Shown here: positions 33,371 to 42,296 of the stretch, one piece after another
Position numbering within the stretch: position 1 is the stretch's first letter
Layout of the letters: each line of letters opens with the position of its first letter
Assembly: GCF_021353265.1 (NCBI RefSeq)
Contig: NZ_JAJTWU010000010.1
Coordinates: forward strand, 186,001-250,000
Source: Pelomonas cellulosilytica
Lineage (GTDB): Bacteria > Pseudomonadota > Gammaproteobacteria > Burkholderiales > Burkholderiaceae_C
Length of the DNA stretch: 64,000 nucleotides
Direction: 5' to 3'
The notes under the pieces: model-generated
Databases searched by the model: none
Told to the model about the DNA's origin: nothing
The model's input: only the letters and a program-made list of their open reading frames with translations
Made by a program: the position numbers and the translations under genes

Positions 33371-33395
33371 GGGCTCCGCCTCTAGGCGGAGTCCC
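33371..33395. repeat. Hairpin with one-base bulge
   Basis: GGGCTCCGCC, loop TCTA, then GGCGGAGTCCC form a 10-bp stem with a single bulged T. It lies in the 468-bp stretch between the GMC and radical SAM genes. No T-run follows, so it may be a weak terminator or a palindromic intergenic element. Confidence 0.45.
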
Positions 33396-33429
33396 GCCCA
33401 CACCATCAGATCCAACTCTCATTGACACC

Positions 33430-33663
33430 TTGAATCCCTCGCTCTCGATTGCGTGGGGCAGCCTTCTCCTCGGACCGCCCGCCGCGATCACCGCCTTCTT
33501 CGTCACCCGCAGGCGCGCGCCGGAGACGATGAGACGCGGCTCAATGACGTGCATCGGGTTGATCGCGCTCGTGGTTGGCGCCGCCTGCCTCGACGTCTCG
33601 TTCACATCGGTCACGGCCAACACGGTCAGCGTGTCGGCTGACTGCCACGCGCAGCTCGGGTGA
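33430..33663 (+). CDS. Possible small membrane protein
   Basis: 77 codons starting at a TTG (33430), with two hydrophobic stretches (IAWGSLLLGPPAAITAFFV and CIGLIALVVGAACLDVSFTSV) separated by a basic loop RRRAPETMRR, so it could span the membrane twice. No SD or homologous family is recognised, and the frame may be open by chance, although codon and hydrophobicity patterns are more protein-like than the surrounding gap (33289-33756). The rest of the gap holds one hairpin and nothing else I can name. Confidence 0.3.
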   Translation: MNPSLSIAWGSLLLGPPAAITAFFVTRRRAPETMRRGSMTCIGLIALVVGAACLDVSFTSVTANTVSVSADCHAQLG

Positions 33664-33756
33664 GCCTGCCAACACCGGAGCTCGAACGGGCAATCCCGCT
33701 GGGGCCTACGGCATTCGCCAACAGACGACAGACTGCGGGCCGCGACAATCGTCGCC

Positions 33757-35661
33757 ATGTCGTCCCCGTCTGCACGCGTGCTCGCCGTCATCCCGCCGAT
33801 GACGCAGCTGAACACGCCCTACCCGTCCACCGCCTACCTGACCGGTTTCCTGCGCTCGCGCCAGATCGACGCGCACCAGGTGGACCTGGCGCTGGCACTG
33901 GTGTTGACACTGTTTTCGCCCGCCGGGCTCATGCAGATCCGTGAAGCGGTTCAGGCCCTGCCCAGCGGCCGACAAACCAATCAGACCGCCTGGTTCGATG
34001 GCGAATTCCCCGCCATCGCGGCCACCACACCGCGCGTGCTGCGCTTTCTGCAGGGCCAGGACCCGACGCTGGCGCACCGCATCAACACGCGCAGCTTCCT
34101 GCCAGAGGGCGCGCGCTTCGCATCGCTGGACCATTACATCGGCGAAGAGGGCGAGGATCCTCTCGCCTGGGCCTTCGGCGCGCTCGGCTTGCAGGACCGC
34201 GCCCGGCATCTGGCGACGCTGTTTCTCAACGACCTGGCAGACGTGCTGCGCGACGCGGTGGACCCGCGCTTCGAGTTCGTGCGCTACGCCGAGAAGCTGG
34301 CCGCCGCGCAGCCGGCCTTCGACCCGCTGGCCGACGCGCTGGCCGCACCACCCAATCTCGTCGACACGACGCTGCAACGGTTGACCCTGGATGCCCTGGA
34401 ACAGCACCAACCCGACGTCGTGCTGCTGTCCGTGCCCTTCCCCGGCTCGGTCTACGCGGCCTTGCGCATTGCGCAGGCGATCAAGGCGGCGCGGCCGCAG
34501 GTCGTGACGGTGCTGGGCGGCGGCTACGTGAACACCGAGCTGCGCGAACTGGCCGAGCCGAGGCTGTTCGACCTCATCGACTATGTGACGCTGGACGCCG
34601 GTGAACGACCGCTGCTGGCACTGCTGGAGCATGTCGGCGGCAAACGCTCCAAGACGCGCCTCGTGCGCACCTTCTGGCGCGACGGCACGCAAGTCCGCTA
34701 CACGAACTTCGTCGAGCCCGACATTCCGTTCGACGACGTCGGCACACCGACCTGGGACGGCCTGCCGCTGGACCGCTACCTGTCGCTGCTAGACATGCTC
34801 AATCCGATGAACCGGCTATGGAGCGACGGGCGCTGGAACAAGCTGACGGTGGCGCATGGCTGCTACTGGAAAAAGTGCAGCTTCTGCGACGTGAGCCTCG
34901 ACTACATCTCCCGCTACGAGGCCGCCTCGGCCGAGGTTTTGGTCGACCGCATCGAGGCCATCGTCAAGGAGACCGGGCAGACGGGCTTTCACTTCGTCGA
35001 CGAGGCCGCGCCGCCAAAAGCGCTGAAGGCGCTGGCCGAGGAGTTGCTGCGGCGCGGTGTGGCCATCAGCTGGTGGGGCAACATCCGCTTCGAGAAGACC
35101 TTCACGCCAGAGCTGTGCCAGTTGCTGGCCGACAGCGGCTGCATCGCGATCTCAGGCGGGTTGGAAGTCGCGTCGGACCGGCTGCTCAAGCTGATGAAGA
35201 AGGGCGTCAGCGTCGAGCAGGTGGCCCGCGTGACCAAGGCGTTCGCCGACGCCGGCGTGCTGGTGCATGCCTACCTGATGTATGGCTTCCCGACGCAGAC
35301 GGCGCAGGACACGGTGGACGCGCTGGAGTACGTGCGCCAGCTGTTCGAGGCCGGCTGCATCCACAGCGGCTTCTTCCACCGCTTCGCCTGCACGGTCCAT
35401 TCGCCCGTCGGGATGAACCCGGCGGAGTACGGCGTCACACTGCAGCCGCTGCCGGCAGACGCGCGCTTCGCGAAGAACGACATCGCCTTCGTCGACCCGA
35501 CCGGCACCGACCATGACCGCCTGGGCCAGGGGCTGAAGAAGGGTCTCTACAACTTCATGCACGGCATCGGCATCGATAGCGACATCCGGAGCTGGTTCCC
35601 CGTGCGCGTGCCGAAGACGACGGTGCCGCGGCGGTTCGTCGAGCGGGCCCTGAGCCATTGA
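33757..35661 (+). CDS. B12-binding-domain radical SAM protein
   Basis: 634 residues. The N-terminal half has the Rossmann-like fold of cobalamin-binding radical SAM enzymes (VLAVIPPMTQLNTPYPSTAYLTGFLR, DVVLLSVPFPGSVYAALRIAQAIK, VTVLGGGYVNTELRE). The radical SAM core starts around residue 360 with TVAHGCYWKKCSFCDV. The cluster cysteines are spaced C-x4-C-x2-C rather than C-x3-C-x2-C, a variant I have seen in this sub-family. Later GFHFVDEAAPPKAL and YLMYGFPTQTAQDTVDALEYVRQLF are typical barrel segments. No DxHxxG B12 motif is obvious, so cobalamin binding is uncertain. Reaction unknown. An orphan ParA gene follows by 45 bp. Confidence 0.88.
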   Translation: MSSPSARVLAVIPPMTQLNTPYPSTAYLTGFLRSRQIDAHQVDLALALVLTLFSPAGLMQIREAVQALPSGRQTNQTAWFDGEFPAIAATTPRVLRFLQGQDPTLAHRINTRSFLPEGARFASLDHYIGEEGEDPLAWAFGALGLQDRARHLATLFLNDLADVLRDAVDPRFEFVRYAEKLAAAQPAFDPLADALAAPPNLVDTTLQRLTLDALEQHQPDVVLLSVPFPGSVYAALRIAQAIKAARPQVVTVLGGGYVNTELRELAEPRLFDLIDYVTLDAGERPLLALLEHVGGKRSKTRLVRTFWRDGTQVRYTNFVEPDIPFDDVGTPTWDGLPLDRYLSLLDMLNPMNRLWSDGRWNKLTVAHGCYWKKCSFCDVSLDYISRYEAASAEVLVDRIEAIVKETGQTGFHFVDEAAPPKALKALAEELLRRGVAISWWGNIRFEKTFTPELCQLLADSGCIAISGGLEVASDRLLKLMKKGVSVEQVARVTKAFADAGVLVHAYLMYGFPTQTAQDTVDALEYVRQLFEAGCIHSGFFHRFACTVHSPVGMNPAEYGVTLQPLPADARFAKNDIAFVDPTGTDHDRLGQGLKKGLYNFMHGIGIDSDIRSWFPVRVPKTTVPRRFVERALSH

Positions 35662-35680
35662 CATTGCTGCAGTGCACAAT
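35658..35680 (+). promoter_or_regulatory. Possible promoter/operator ahead of the ParA-like gene
   Basis: TTGACA (35658-35663) overlaps the radical SAM stop codon and is followed at once by TTGCTGCAGTGCACAAT (35664-35680), a partly symmetrical word with two TGCA cores. It resembles, from memory only, operators of polyhydroxyalkanoate regulators (PhaR) in betaproteobacteria. Strong SD GGAGGT at 35695-35700 precedes ATG 35707. Confidence 0.35.
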
Positions 35681-35706
35681 CACCGCAACCAACCGGAGGT
35701 GGCGGT

Positions 35707-36474
35707 ATGCGGCGAGTCGTGTTCAACCAGAAGGGCGGCGTGGGCAAGTCCACGATCACGAGCAACCTGGCGGCCATCGCCGCGGCCCAAGGACGCCGCG
35801 TGCTGGTCATCGACCTGGACTGCCAGGGCAACACGACGCGCTACCTGCTGGGTGACGCGGCCGACGAGGACCTGGCCGGCTCGGCCGACTTCTTCGCGCA
35901 GACCCTCAAATTCAGCGTGCGTGACCGGGACGCCGGCGAGTTCATCAGCGAGACCCCGTGGGAGCACCTGCACGTGATGGCCGCCAGCGCGGAACTCGAC
36001 GAGCTGCACGGAAAGCTGGAGAGCCGCTACAAGATCTACAAGCTGCGTGACGCGCTGCAGGCGCTGGACGCGCACTATGACGAGATCTGGATCGACACGC
36101 CCCCGGCGCTGAACTTCTACACGCGCTCAGCGCTGATCGCGGCGCAGGGCTGTCTGATCCCATTCGACTGCGACGACTTCTCGCGCCGCGCGCTGTACGG
36201 ACTGCTCGAAGCGGTGCAGGAGATCCAGGCCGACCACGCGCCCGAGCTGCACGTGGAGGGCATCGTCGTCAACCAGTTCCAGGCGCGCGCGTCGCTGCCT
36301 CAGCGCGTCGTGCAGGAGCTGCTGGACGAGGGCCTGCCGGTTCTCGAACCCTATCTGTCCAGCAGCGTCAAGGTCAAGGAGTCGCACGAGCTGTCGATGC
36401 CCATGATCCACCTCGACCCGCGCCACAAGCTCACGCAGGAGCTCGTGGCGCTGTACGAGTCACTGCCCGGCTGA
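35707..36474 (+). CDS. ParA/MinD-type ATPase, no partner gene
   Basis: 255 residues. Deviant Walker A KGGVGKST (residues 9-16, signature K9 and K14), switch I region around LDCQGNTTRYLLGD, Walker B DEIWIDTPPALNF, and a conserved PFDCDDFSRRALYGLLEAV. Such ATPases form ATP-dependent dimers that bind DNA or membrane and position a cargo. There is no ParB, centromere-like array or replication gene nearby, so it is not a plasmid-partition cassette; it is closest to chromosomal ParA-like proteins found alone in Burkholderiales. It follows the radical SAM gene and overlaps the convergent M16 gene by 15 bp. Cargo unknown. Confidence 0.9.
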   Translation: MRRVVFNQKGGVGKSTITSNLAAIAAAQGRRVLVIDLDCQGNTTRYLLGDAADEDLAGSADFFAQTLKFSVRDRDAGEFISETPWEHLHVMAASAELDELHGKLESRYKIYKLRDALQALDAHYDEIWIDTPPALNFYTRSALIAAQGCLIPFDCDDFSRRALYGLLEAVQEIQADHAPELHVEGIVVNQFQARASLPQRVVQELLDEGLPVLEPYLSSSVKVKESHELSMPMIHLDPRHKLTQELVALYESLPG

Positions 36475-39306
36475 AGGCGCCACGGGTCGTCCGTCCGCAT
36501 CGCGCACCTCGGCCTTGCGGCCGATGGCGTCGAGTTGCGGCAGCACCTTGGCCTTGTCACCTACGGCCACGACGATGAGCTGAGCCGGGTCCAGATGCTG
36601 CTGCGCCGCCTTGAGCGCGGTGGCCGGCGTGACGGCGCCGTACTGCTTGGGCAGGTCCGTGATGGCCGACAGTGGCAGACCCGACGACCAGTTGCCCGCG
36701 TAGCCGGCGACAACGGCGAGGTTCGTGTCGAACAGCCCGGGCAGCGACAGCAGCTGCGCATTGCGCACACGGTTGAGCTCGGCAGCGCCCATCGGCGTGG
36801 CGCGGATGCCCTCGATCTCCTTCCACATGTCCGCCAGCGCGGCGCCCGTCACGTCGGTGCGCACGCTGCCACGGATGCCGAACTGGCCACGCTCACGGCC
36901 CAGTGTGTAGCCGGAGTAGATGCCATAGGTGTAGCCCTTGACCTCGCGCAGTTGGTTGTTGATGCGCGACGTGAACAGGCCGCCCAACGCGGCATTCATG
37001 ACCTTCAGCGGCGCCACGTCGGGTGTGGACGCCAGCGGCCCCGGGGCCACGACGGCCAGCGCCGTCTGCGGGGCGCCGGGCTTGTCGACGACGACGGTGC
37101 GCGCTCCGATGGGCCGGGGCGGCGGCAGCCGGGTTTCGGGGGGCGCCGTGCCCTCGACCTTCCACGCGCCGAACAGCGGCTCGACCAGCGCACGCAGCTC
37201 GGCCTCGGTCAGGTCGCCGGCCACGACCAGCGCCGCCTGCTCGGGCCGGTAGTGGGCCTGCCAGAAGCTGCGCAGCGCGGCCACATCGATGGCCTGGATG
37301 CTGGCTCCGGTGCCCAGCGCGTTCTCGGCCAGCGGGTGGCCGTCGCCGAAGACGACGCGGTTACCGATGGCACTGGCCAGCACCGGAGCCTGCTCGCGCT
37401 GCTGGGCCAGCGCTGCCAGGCGTTGTGCCTTCTGGCGCTCGATCTCGGTTGTGCCGAAGGCAGGATGCAGCGCCACGTCGGCCAACAGCGCGAGGCCCTC
37501 GCGCGCCGCGGCCTTGCGGCCGGAGAAATCGATGCGCACCTCCTCAGAGCCGGCCTGCGCGTTCAGCGTCGCGCCCAGCGCTGCGAGGCCCTCGGCGATC
37601 TGTTGTGCGCTGCGAGTCGTCGTGCCCTCGGGCAGCATGGCGGCCACGAAGCCCGCCAGTCCCGGGTGGCGCGCCGGATTCGCCGCCTGGCCGGCGCGCA
37701 GCACGAGGCTCGCGCTGACCAGCGGCAGGCCGGGCTTGGGCGAGTGGATGACCGTCAGCCCGTTGGCGAGCGTGAAGCTCTGCGCCGCTGGCAGCGCCAG
37801 CGCCTTGGCCTTTGCCGCCGCGGGCGGCTTGGCGCGCCAGGGTTCGGCGGCGTTCAGCGCCTCGCGTTCACCCTTGCCCACCTGGGTGGGCGCCGGCGGG
37901 GTCGGCACCTCGGGTGGCAACACCTGTTCGCCGGGCTTGGCGATGACGGCGACGCGGCGGTCCTTCTGCAGCCATTGCGCCACCGTGGCGCTGACGTCGG
38001 CCGGCTTGAGCTTCGCATAGCGTGCCAGGTCCTGGCCGACAAAGCCGGGGTCGTCGGCCATCTGGTTGTAGTGGTTGACGAGGTCGGCCAGCGACGCGAC
38101 CTTCTCCATGCGCTGCAGCAGCTGCGTCTCGATGGTGGCGCGGGCCTGGGCGACCTCAGCCTCGGTCGGCGGCTCGGCAGCAAGGCGGGCCACTTCGGCG
38201 TCGACCAGCGCCTCGATCTCGTCCAGCGACGCCCCCGGCCGGGCCACCACCTCGATCTCGAACACCGAACTCAACGACTGCGAGCCCTGCCCCACCTCCA
38301 CGCTCTGCGCTAGCTGCTTGTCGCGCACCAGCAGGCCGTACAGCCGGCTGGCCTTGCCACCGCCGAGCACGTGGGCGGCGACGTCCAGCTCGGCGTCACC
38401 GGCCTTGAACATGGGCGGGGTGTGCCAGGCGAGTGTCAGGCGGCTCAGCTCGACGCGGTCAGTCACGACGACGCGACGCTCCTTCGTGATCTCGGGCATG
38501 GCCACGTGAACCTCGGGCGGCTTGGGCCCGGCTTTCAGCGTACCGAAGTACTTCTGCAACAGCGCCTTGGCTGCCTTGGGATCGAAGTCGCCGGCCAGCA
38601 CCAGCGTCGCGTTGTTGGGCCGGTAGTAGGTGCGGGCGAAGTCCTTCACGTCCTTGAGCTGGATGCTCTGGATGTCGGCATGCGAGCCGATGACCGACGC
38701 ACGGTAGGGATGACCCGCGGGATAGAGCGCCTGGTACATCGCCTCGTCAGCGACGCCGTAGGGGCGGTTCTCGTAGCTTTGGCGGCGTTCGTTGCGCACG
38801 ACATCCTGCTGGTTGGCCAGCGAGACCGAGTCCACCTCGTCGATCATCCAGCCCAGCATGTCCGCCTTCAGCCACAGGCCCAGCGCGAGTTGGTTGGACG
38901 GCAAAGTGAAGAAGTAGTTCGTGCGGTCGAAGTTGGTCGACCCGTTGGCGTCTGTCCCGCCGGCGGCGTCGATGTACTTGTCGAACTCGCCACGCGGGAT
39001 GTGGCGGCTGCCGGCGAACATCAGGTGCTCGAACAGGTGGGCGAAGCCCGTCTGCCCCTGGGCTTCGTTACGGGGGCCGGCATGCACCCACAGGTTGAAG
39101 GCCACCAGCGGCAGGCGGTGGTCTTCCACGAGGATGACCTCGAAGCCGTTGGCCAGCTTGAACTTCTCATGGCGAATGGCGAGCTGGCCGGCTTCGGTGC
39201 TGACGGCGCCAGGCTGGGGAGCCACAGGCGCGCTCCAGGCAGGCAGCGACAGCGCGCCGGCCAGGGCCAGCAGCGCGACAAGACGTCGGGGGGCGGGAGA
39301 GTTCAT
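36460..39306 (-). CDS. M16 (pitrilysin-type) peptidase, two-domain, exported
   Basis: 948 residues. Signal peptide MNSPAPRRLVALLALAGALSLPAWSA. The N-terminal M16 half has the inverted zinc motif HLFEH (H90, E93, H94) with the downstream Glu ligand in NERRQ (E173). The second half starts at about residue 500 (FTLANGLTVIHSPKPGLPLVSASLVLRAG) and lacks HxxEH (it reads HPGLAGFVAAML), so it is the inactive, substrate-clamping partner, as in fused bacterial M16 proteases. Likely degrades peptides in the periplasm. It ends tail-to-tail with the ParA gene (15-bp overlap). ATG 39306 opens the signal peptide; the upstream in-frame extension is Cys/Arg-rich and not protein-like. Confidence 0.93.
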   Translation of the reverse strand: MNSPAPRRLVALLALAGALSLPAWSAPVAPQPGAVSTEAGQLAIRHEKFKLANGFEVILVEDHRLPLVAFNLWVHAGPRNEAQGQTGFAHLFEHLMFAGSRHIPRGEFDKYIDAAGGTDANGSTNFDRTNYFFTLPSNQLALGLWLKADMLGWMIDEVDSVSLANQQDVVRNERRQSYENRPYGVADEAMYQALYPAGHPYRASVIGSHADIQSIQLKDVKDFARTYYRPNNATLVLAGDFDPKAAKALLQKYFGTLKAGPKPPEVHVAMPEITKERRVVVTDRVELSRLTLAWHTPPMFKAGDAELDVAAHVLGGGKASRLYGLLVRDKQLAQSVEVGQGSQSLSSVFEIEVVARPGASLDEIEALVDAEVARLAAEPPTEAEVAQARATIETQLLQRMEKVASLADLVNHYNQMADDPGFVGQDLARYAKLKPADVSATVAQWLQKDRRVAVIAKPGEQVLPPEVPTPPAPTQVGKGEREALNAAEPWRAKPPAAAKAKALALPAAQSFTLANGLTVIHSPKPGLPLVSASLVLRAGQAANPARHPGLAGFVAAMLPEGTTTRSAQQIAEGLAALGATLNAQAGSEEVRIDFSGRKAAAREGLALLADVALHPAFGTTEIERQKAQRLAALAQQREQAPVLASAIGNRVVFGDGHPLAENALGTGASIQAIDVAALRSFWQAHYRPEQAALVVAGDLTEAELRALVEPLFGAWKVEGTAPPETRLPPPRPIGARTVVVDKPGAPQTALAVVAPGPLASTPDVAPLKVMNAALGGLFTSRINNQLREVKGYTYGIYSGYTLGRERGQFGIRGSVRTDVTGAALADMWKEIEGIRATPMGAAELNRVRNAQLLSLPGLFDTNLAVVAGYAGNWSSGLPLSAITDLPKQYGAVTPATALKAAQQHLDPAQLIVVAVGDKAKVLPQLDAIGRKAEVRDADGRPVAPSAGQ

Positions 39307-39373
39307 GAGTCGGTCTGCAACAAGGAAAAACGGATTGGGCGACAACAGCCGGTGCGGCCCACAGTGCCGATGG

Positions 39374-40357
39374 TCACCATGGGGACACCCAAGCCAGCAA
39401 CGCCAGCCACAGTGGTGCTGTGGCGACGTAGAGCACGGTGGACAGCACAGTCGCCGCGGTGACCTCGGCCTCCAGCGTACGGTAGCGCTGGGCAAAGATC
39501 AGCGCGTTGGAGCCGGTCGGCAGCGCCGCGAGCATGACGACGACGGCCAGCGGCAGTCCGTTCAGGCCCAGTAGCCCATGCGCGATGCCGAACACGACCG
39601 CGGGGATCAGCAGCAGCTTGGCCGACACAAGTCCGCCGAGGCCACGCCACGATTTGGGCCAGCCGTAGTACGCCAGCGACATGCCGATCAGCGTCAGGCA
39701 CAGCGGCACGACGGCCGTGCCGAGGTTCTGCAGCACTTCGTCCAGCACGGCCGGAATGGGCCATCCGGTCGCGTTCCACGTCAGCCCCGCCAGCACCGGC
39801 AGCACGACCGGGTGGATGACGGTGTTGCGCACCGTTTGGCGCAGCGTCGTGCCGAAGGTGCGCGAGTGGCGCTCGCGGGCCACGTCCAGCTCCACGAGGC
39901 TGGTCAGCAGCGTCAGGATGGTCAGCGAATGCAGGCTGACGACGGCAATGTGGATGGCCAGGCCCTGCTCGCCGAACACGCCGGCCGCCACCGGCACGCC
40001 CACCTGCAAGGTGTTGCCGAAGCCGGCCGTGATGGCCTTGACGCTGGGCGCCGTGACCGGCTCGCCCGGCCGGCGCCGCCAGCGCTCGAACGCGTAGATG
40101 AGCGCGACGACCACCAGCACCGGCACGAAGAAAGCGAACAGGAAGGCCCAGGGCAGCGTGGACGTGTCCAGCCGCGCAGTCGTGCGGAACAACAGCGCAG
40201 GCACGAAGATGAAGAACGCCGCGTTGGCCAGCACGCGGGCCGGGTCGCTGTCGCTGCCCGCCGCGCCGCCACCCAGCCAGCGCATGCGGCCCACGATCCA
40301 GCCGATCGCCACGGCGACCAAAATGGCGACCAGCTTCGCGGCGATGGCCCAGGTCAT
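39374..40357 (-). CDS. AEC-family transporter (auxin-efflux-carrier-like)
   Basis: 327 residues, about ten hydrophobic helices. Family marks: VLANAAFFIFVPALLFRTTARLD near the first loop, AITAGFGNTLQVGVPVAAGVFGEQGL (the N-T-x-x-x-G-x-P discontinuous helix), and at the C terminus VVVMLAALPTGSNALIFAQRY. Bacterial AEC transporters move malate, malonate or other organic acids. It starts 7 bp after the stop of the histidine kinase gene, same strand, so it is a possible target or at least co-transcribed. Confidence 0.92.
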   Translation of the reverse strand: MTWAIAAKLVAILVAVAIGWIVGRMRWLGGGAAGSDSDPARVLANAAFFIFVPALLFRTTARLDTSTLPWAFLFAFFVPVLVVVALIYAFERWRRRPGEPVTAPSVKAITAGFGNTLQVGVPVAAGVFGEQGLAIHIAVVSLHSLTILTLLTSLVELDVARERHSRTFGTTLRQTVRNTVIHPVVLPVLAGLTWNATGWPIPAVLDEVLQNLGTAVVPLCLTLIGMSLAYYGWPKSWRGLGGLVSAKLLLIPAVVFGIAHGLLGLNGLPLAVVVMLAALPTGSNALIFAQRYRTLEAEVTAATVLSTVLYVATAPLWLALLAWVSPW

Positions 40358-40364
40358 CTCTGCA

Positions 40365-42233
40365 TCAGGCCAGCGGCAAACGGAGTTCGAACGAGAAGCT
40401 GCTGCCCTGCCCCGACGTGCTCTGCACGACGATCTGGCCGCCCATCAGGCGCACGAGCTGCTGGCTGATCGACAGACCCAGGCCCGTGCCGCCGAGGTGC
40501 CGTGAGTCTTCCGACACCTGCTCGAAAGCCTGAAACAGCCGGGCTTGCTGCGCTGGCGTCATGCCGATGCCCGTGTCGGCCACCTCGAAGCGCAACCGGA
40601 CCGGCCCGCCGTCCTGCGCCGCCTCGACAACCGACGCCGACAGCCGCACGGTGCCCGCGTCGGTGAACTTCACCGCGTTGGACAGGAGGTTCAACAGTAC
40701 CTGGCGCAGCCGCTGGCCGTCCGCCACCACCTGGGCCGGCAACTGCGCGTCCACGTCGTGCAGGAAGCTCAGCCCCTTCTGCTCCGCCCGCAGCCGCACA
40801 CTGTCGCTGGCCAGCTCCAGCAGCCCCAGCAGGTCGGTCCTCACCGGCTTCAGCGACACCTTGCCTGCCTCGATGCTGGCCATGTCGAGCACGTCGTTGA
40901 TGAGTTCCAGCAGGTGCAGGCCCGAGTCGCGCATCAATTGCAGCCGCAGCTGCTGCGCCGCCGGCACCGCCGCGTCCATCTGCATGAGCTGCGTGAAGCC
41001 CAGGATGGCGTTCAGAGGCGTACGGAACTCGTGGCTCATCGTCGCCAGGAACCGGCCCTTGGCCTGGTTGGCCGCTTCGGCGCGAAGCTTGGCCTCGCTC
41101 AGCTCGGCCGTGCGCTCGGCGACGAGGTCTTCCAGGTGGTCGCGGTGGCGCGTCAGCTCGGCCTCGGCCTGATGGCGCAGCGAGATGTCGCTGACCATGC
41201 CCTCGATGCGCCGTTCGCCGCCCTCGGTTTCCACCCAGTGCGCATTGAGCTCCACCCACAGCGGCCGGCCGCCCGCGCCGCGCAGCTGCAACTGCGCCTG
41301 CTGGACCTTGCCCTGCTGGGACATGATCTCCGACACCCGCAGCATCTCTTCGCGGTCGATGCCCGTGACCTCGCGCAGCCGCCGGCCCACCGGGCTCTGG
41401 GCGCCCAGGCCCAGCATTTGCGTGAAGGCGCGGTTCATGCTGAGCACGCGGCCGCTGGCATCGGCCTGGAAGATGCCTTCCGTCGCGTTCTCGAACAGGC
41501 TGCGGTAGCGCGCCTCACTGGCACGCAGGCCCTCGGAACTGAGCTGCACCTGGTCGGACGCGCTGCGCAGCTTCAGGCTCATCGCGTTGAAGCGCATCGT
41601 CAGCTCGCCGATCTCGTCGTGCCGCTCCACGGCCTCCTGCGCGCCCAGGTCGCCCTTGGCCACGCGCTGGGCCAGCGCACCCAGCCGCGCGACGGGCTTG
41701 CACACCAGCCAGCGCACCAGCCACCAGCTCGCGACGACGATGCCCACGACGACGACGGCCAGCAGCTCCACGACAAAAAGCCGCGTGCGGTGCAGTTGCT
41801 CGTCGACGAGGTCGCGTGTGAAGGTCAACACGGCCGTGGCCACGGGGTCCCCCCGCGCATCGACCGTGGGCTGGTAGGCGATGGAGAACTCCCGTGTCAC
41901 CGGCCCATTGGCGGGCTGGTCGCGCTCGCGCCGCGCGACGCCTCCGCGCAGGCCCATGCCGTGCAGCTCGATCGTGTGGACCTCGGGGTCGGCCATGACG
42001 GCATCGAGCAGGTTCTCGATGGCGACATGGTCCAGGTTCCAGATCGCGCCGGCAAAGCCCCGCTCGATGAGGCCGGCCATGCGCGTCTGGCGCTGGTCCA
42101 GCGCCCGCAGCAGCTCTTCCTCCTCGTGGGCTGTCCATGTCCAGCCGACGGCCAGCACCACCAGGCTGGCGACCAGCGCAATGCCGGCCGTCAGGCGCGT
42201 CTGGATGCCGAAGGTCAACGGCGCCATCGCCAT
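40365..42233 (-). CDS. Membrane sensor histidine kinase with HAMP and PAS domains
   Basis: 622 residues. First membrane helix at 12-33 (TRLTAGIALVASLVVLAVGWTW), a periplasmic domain of about 120 residues, and a second helix at 152-176. HAMP follows (KPVARLGALAQRVAKGDL), then a PAS domain (ASEARYRSLFENATEGIFQADASGRVLSMNRAF), PAC, a coiled linker, HisKA with H401 (MSHEFRTPLNAIL) and HATPase (NLLSNAVKFTDAG, VADTGIGM, GTGLGLSISQQLVRLMGG). No receiver domain and no response regulator beside it, so it is an orphan kinase. Possibly controls or senses the transport of the AEC substrate encoded downstream. Confidence 0.92.
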   Translation of the reverse strand: MAMAPLTFGIQTRLTAGIALVASLVVLAVGWTWTAHEEEELLRALDQRQTRMAGLIERGFAGAIWNLDHVAIENLLDAVMADPEVHTIELHGMGLRGGVARRERDQPANGPVTREFSIAYQPTVDARGDPVATAVLTFTRDLVDEQLHRTRLFVVELLAVVVVGIVVASWWLVRWLVCKPVARLGALAQRVAKGDLGAQEAVERHDEIGELTMRFNAMSLKLRSASDQVQLSSEGLRASEARYRSLFENATEGIFQADASGRVLSMNRAFTQMLGLGAQSPVGRRLREVTGIDREEMLRVSEIMSQQGKVQQAQLQLRGAGGRPLWVELNAHWVETEGGERRIEGMVSDISLRHQAEAELTRHRDHLEDLVAERTAELSEAKLRAEAANQAKGRFLATMSHEFRTPLNAILGFTQLMQMDAAVPAAQQLRLQLMRDSGLHLLELINDVLDMASIEAGKVSLKPVRTDLLGLLELASDSVRLRAEQKGLSFLHDVDAQLPAQVVADGQRLRQVLLNLLSNAVKFTDAGTVRLSASVVEAAQDGGPVRLRFEVADTGIGMTPAQQARLFQAFEQVSEDSRHLGGTGLGLSISQQLVRLMGGQIVVQSTSGQGSSFSFELRLPLA

Positions 42234-42296
42234 GCGCTCTTCCTCCCCGGCCTTGTGTTCAGTGCCGTGCGGCGAGCATAGGGCCTTTGCCCGGGG

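Noticed and set aside
35707..36474. Plasmid or integrated-element partition cassette
   Set aside because: ParA-like protein only; no ParB, centromere repeats, integrase or replication gene.
36535..38313. A 592-codon plus-strand frame antisense to the M16 peptidase
   Set aside because: No motifs, low-complexity His/Arg/Gly composition.
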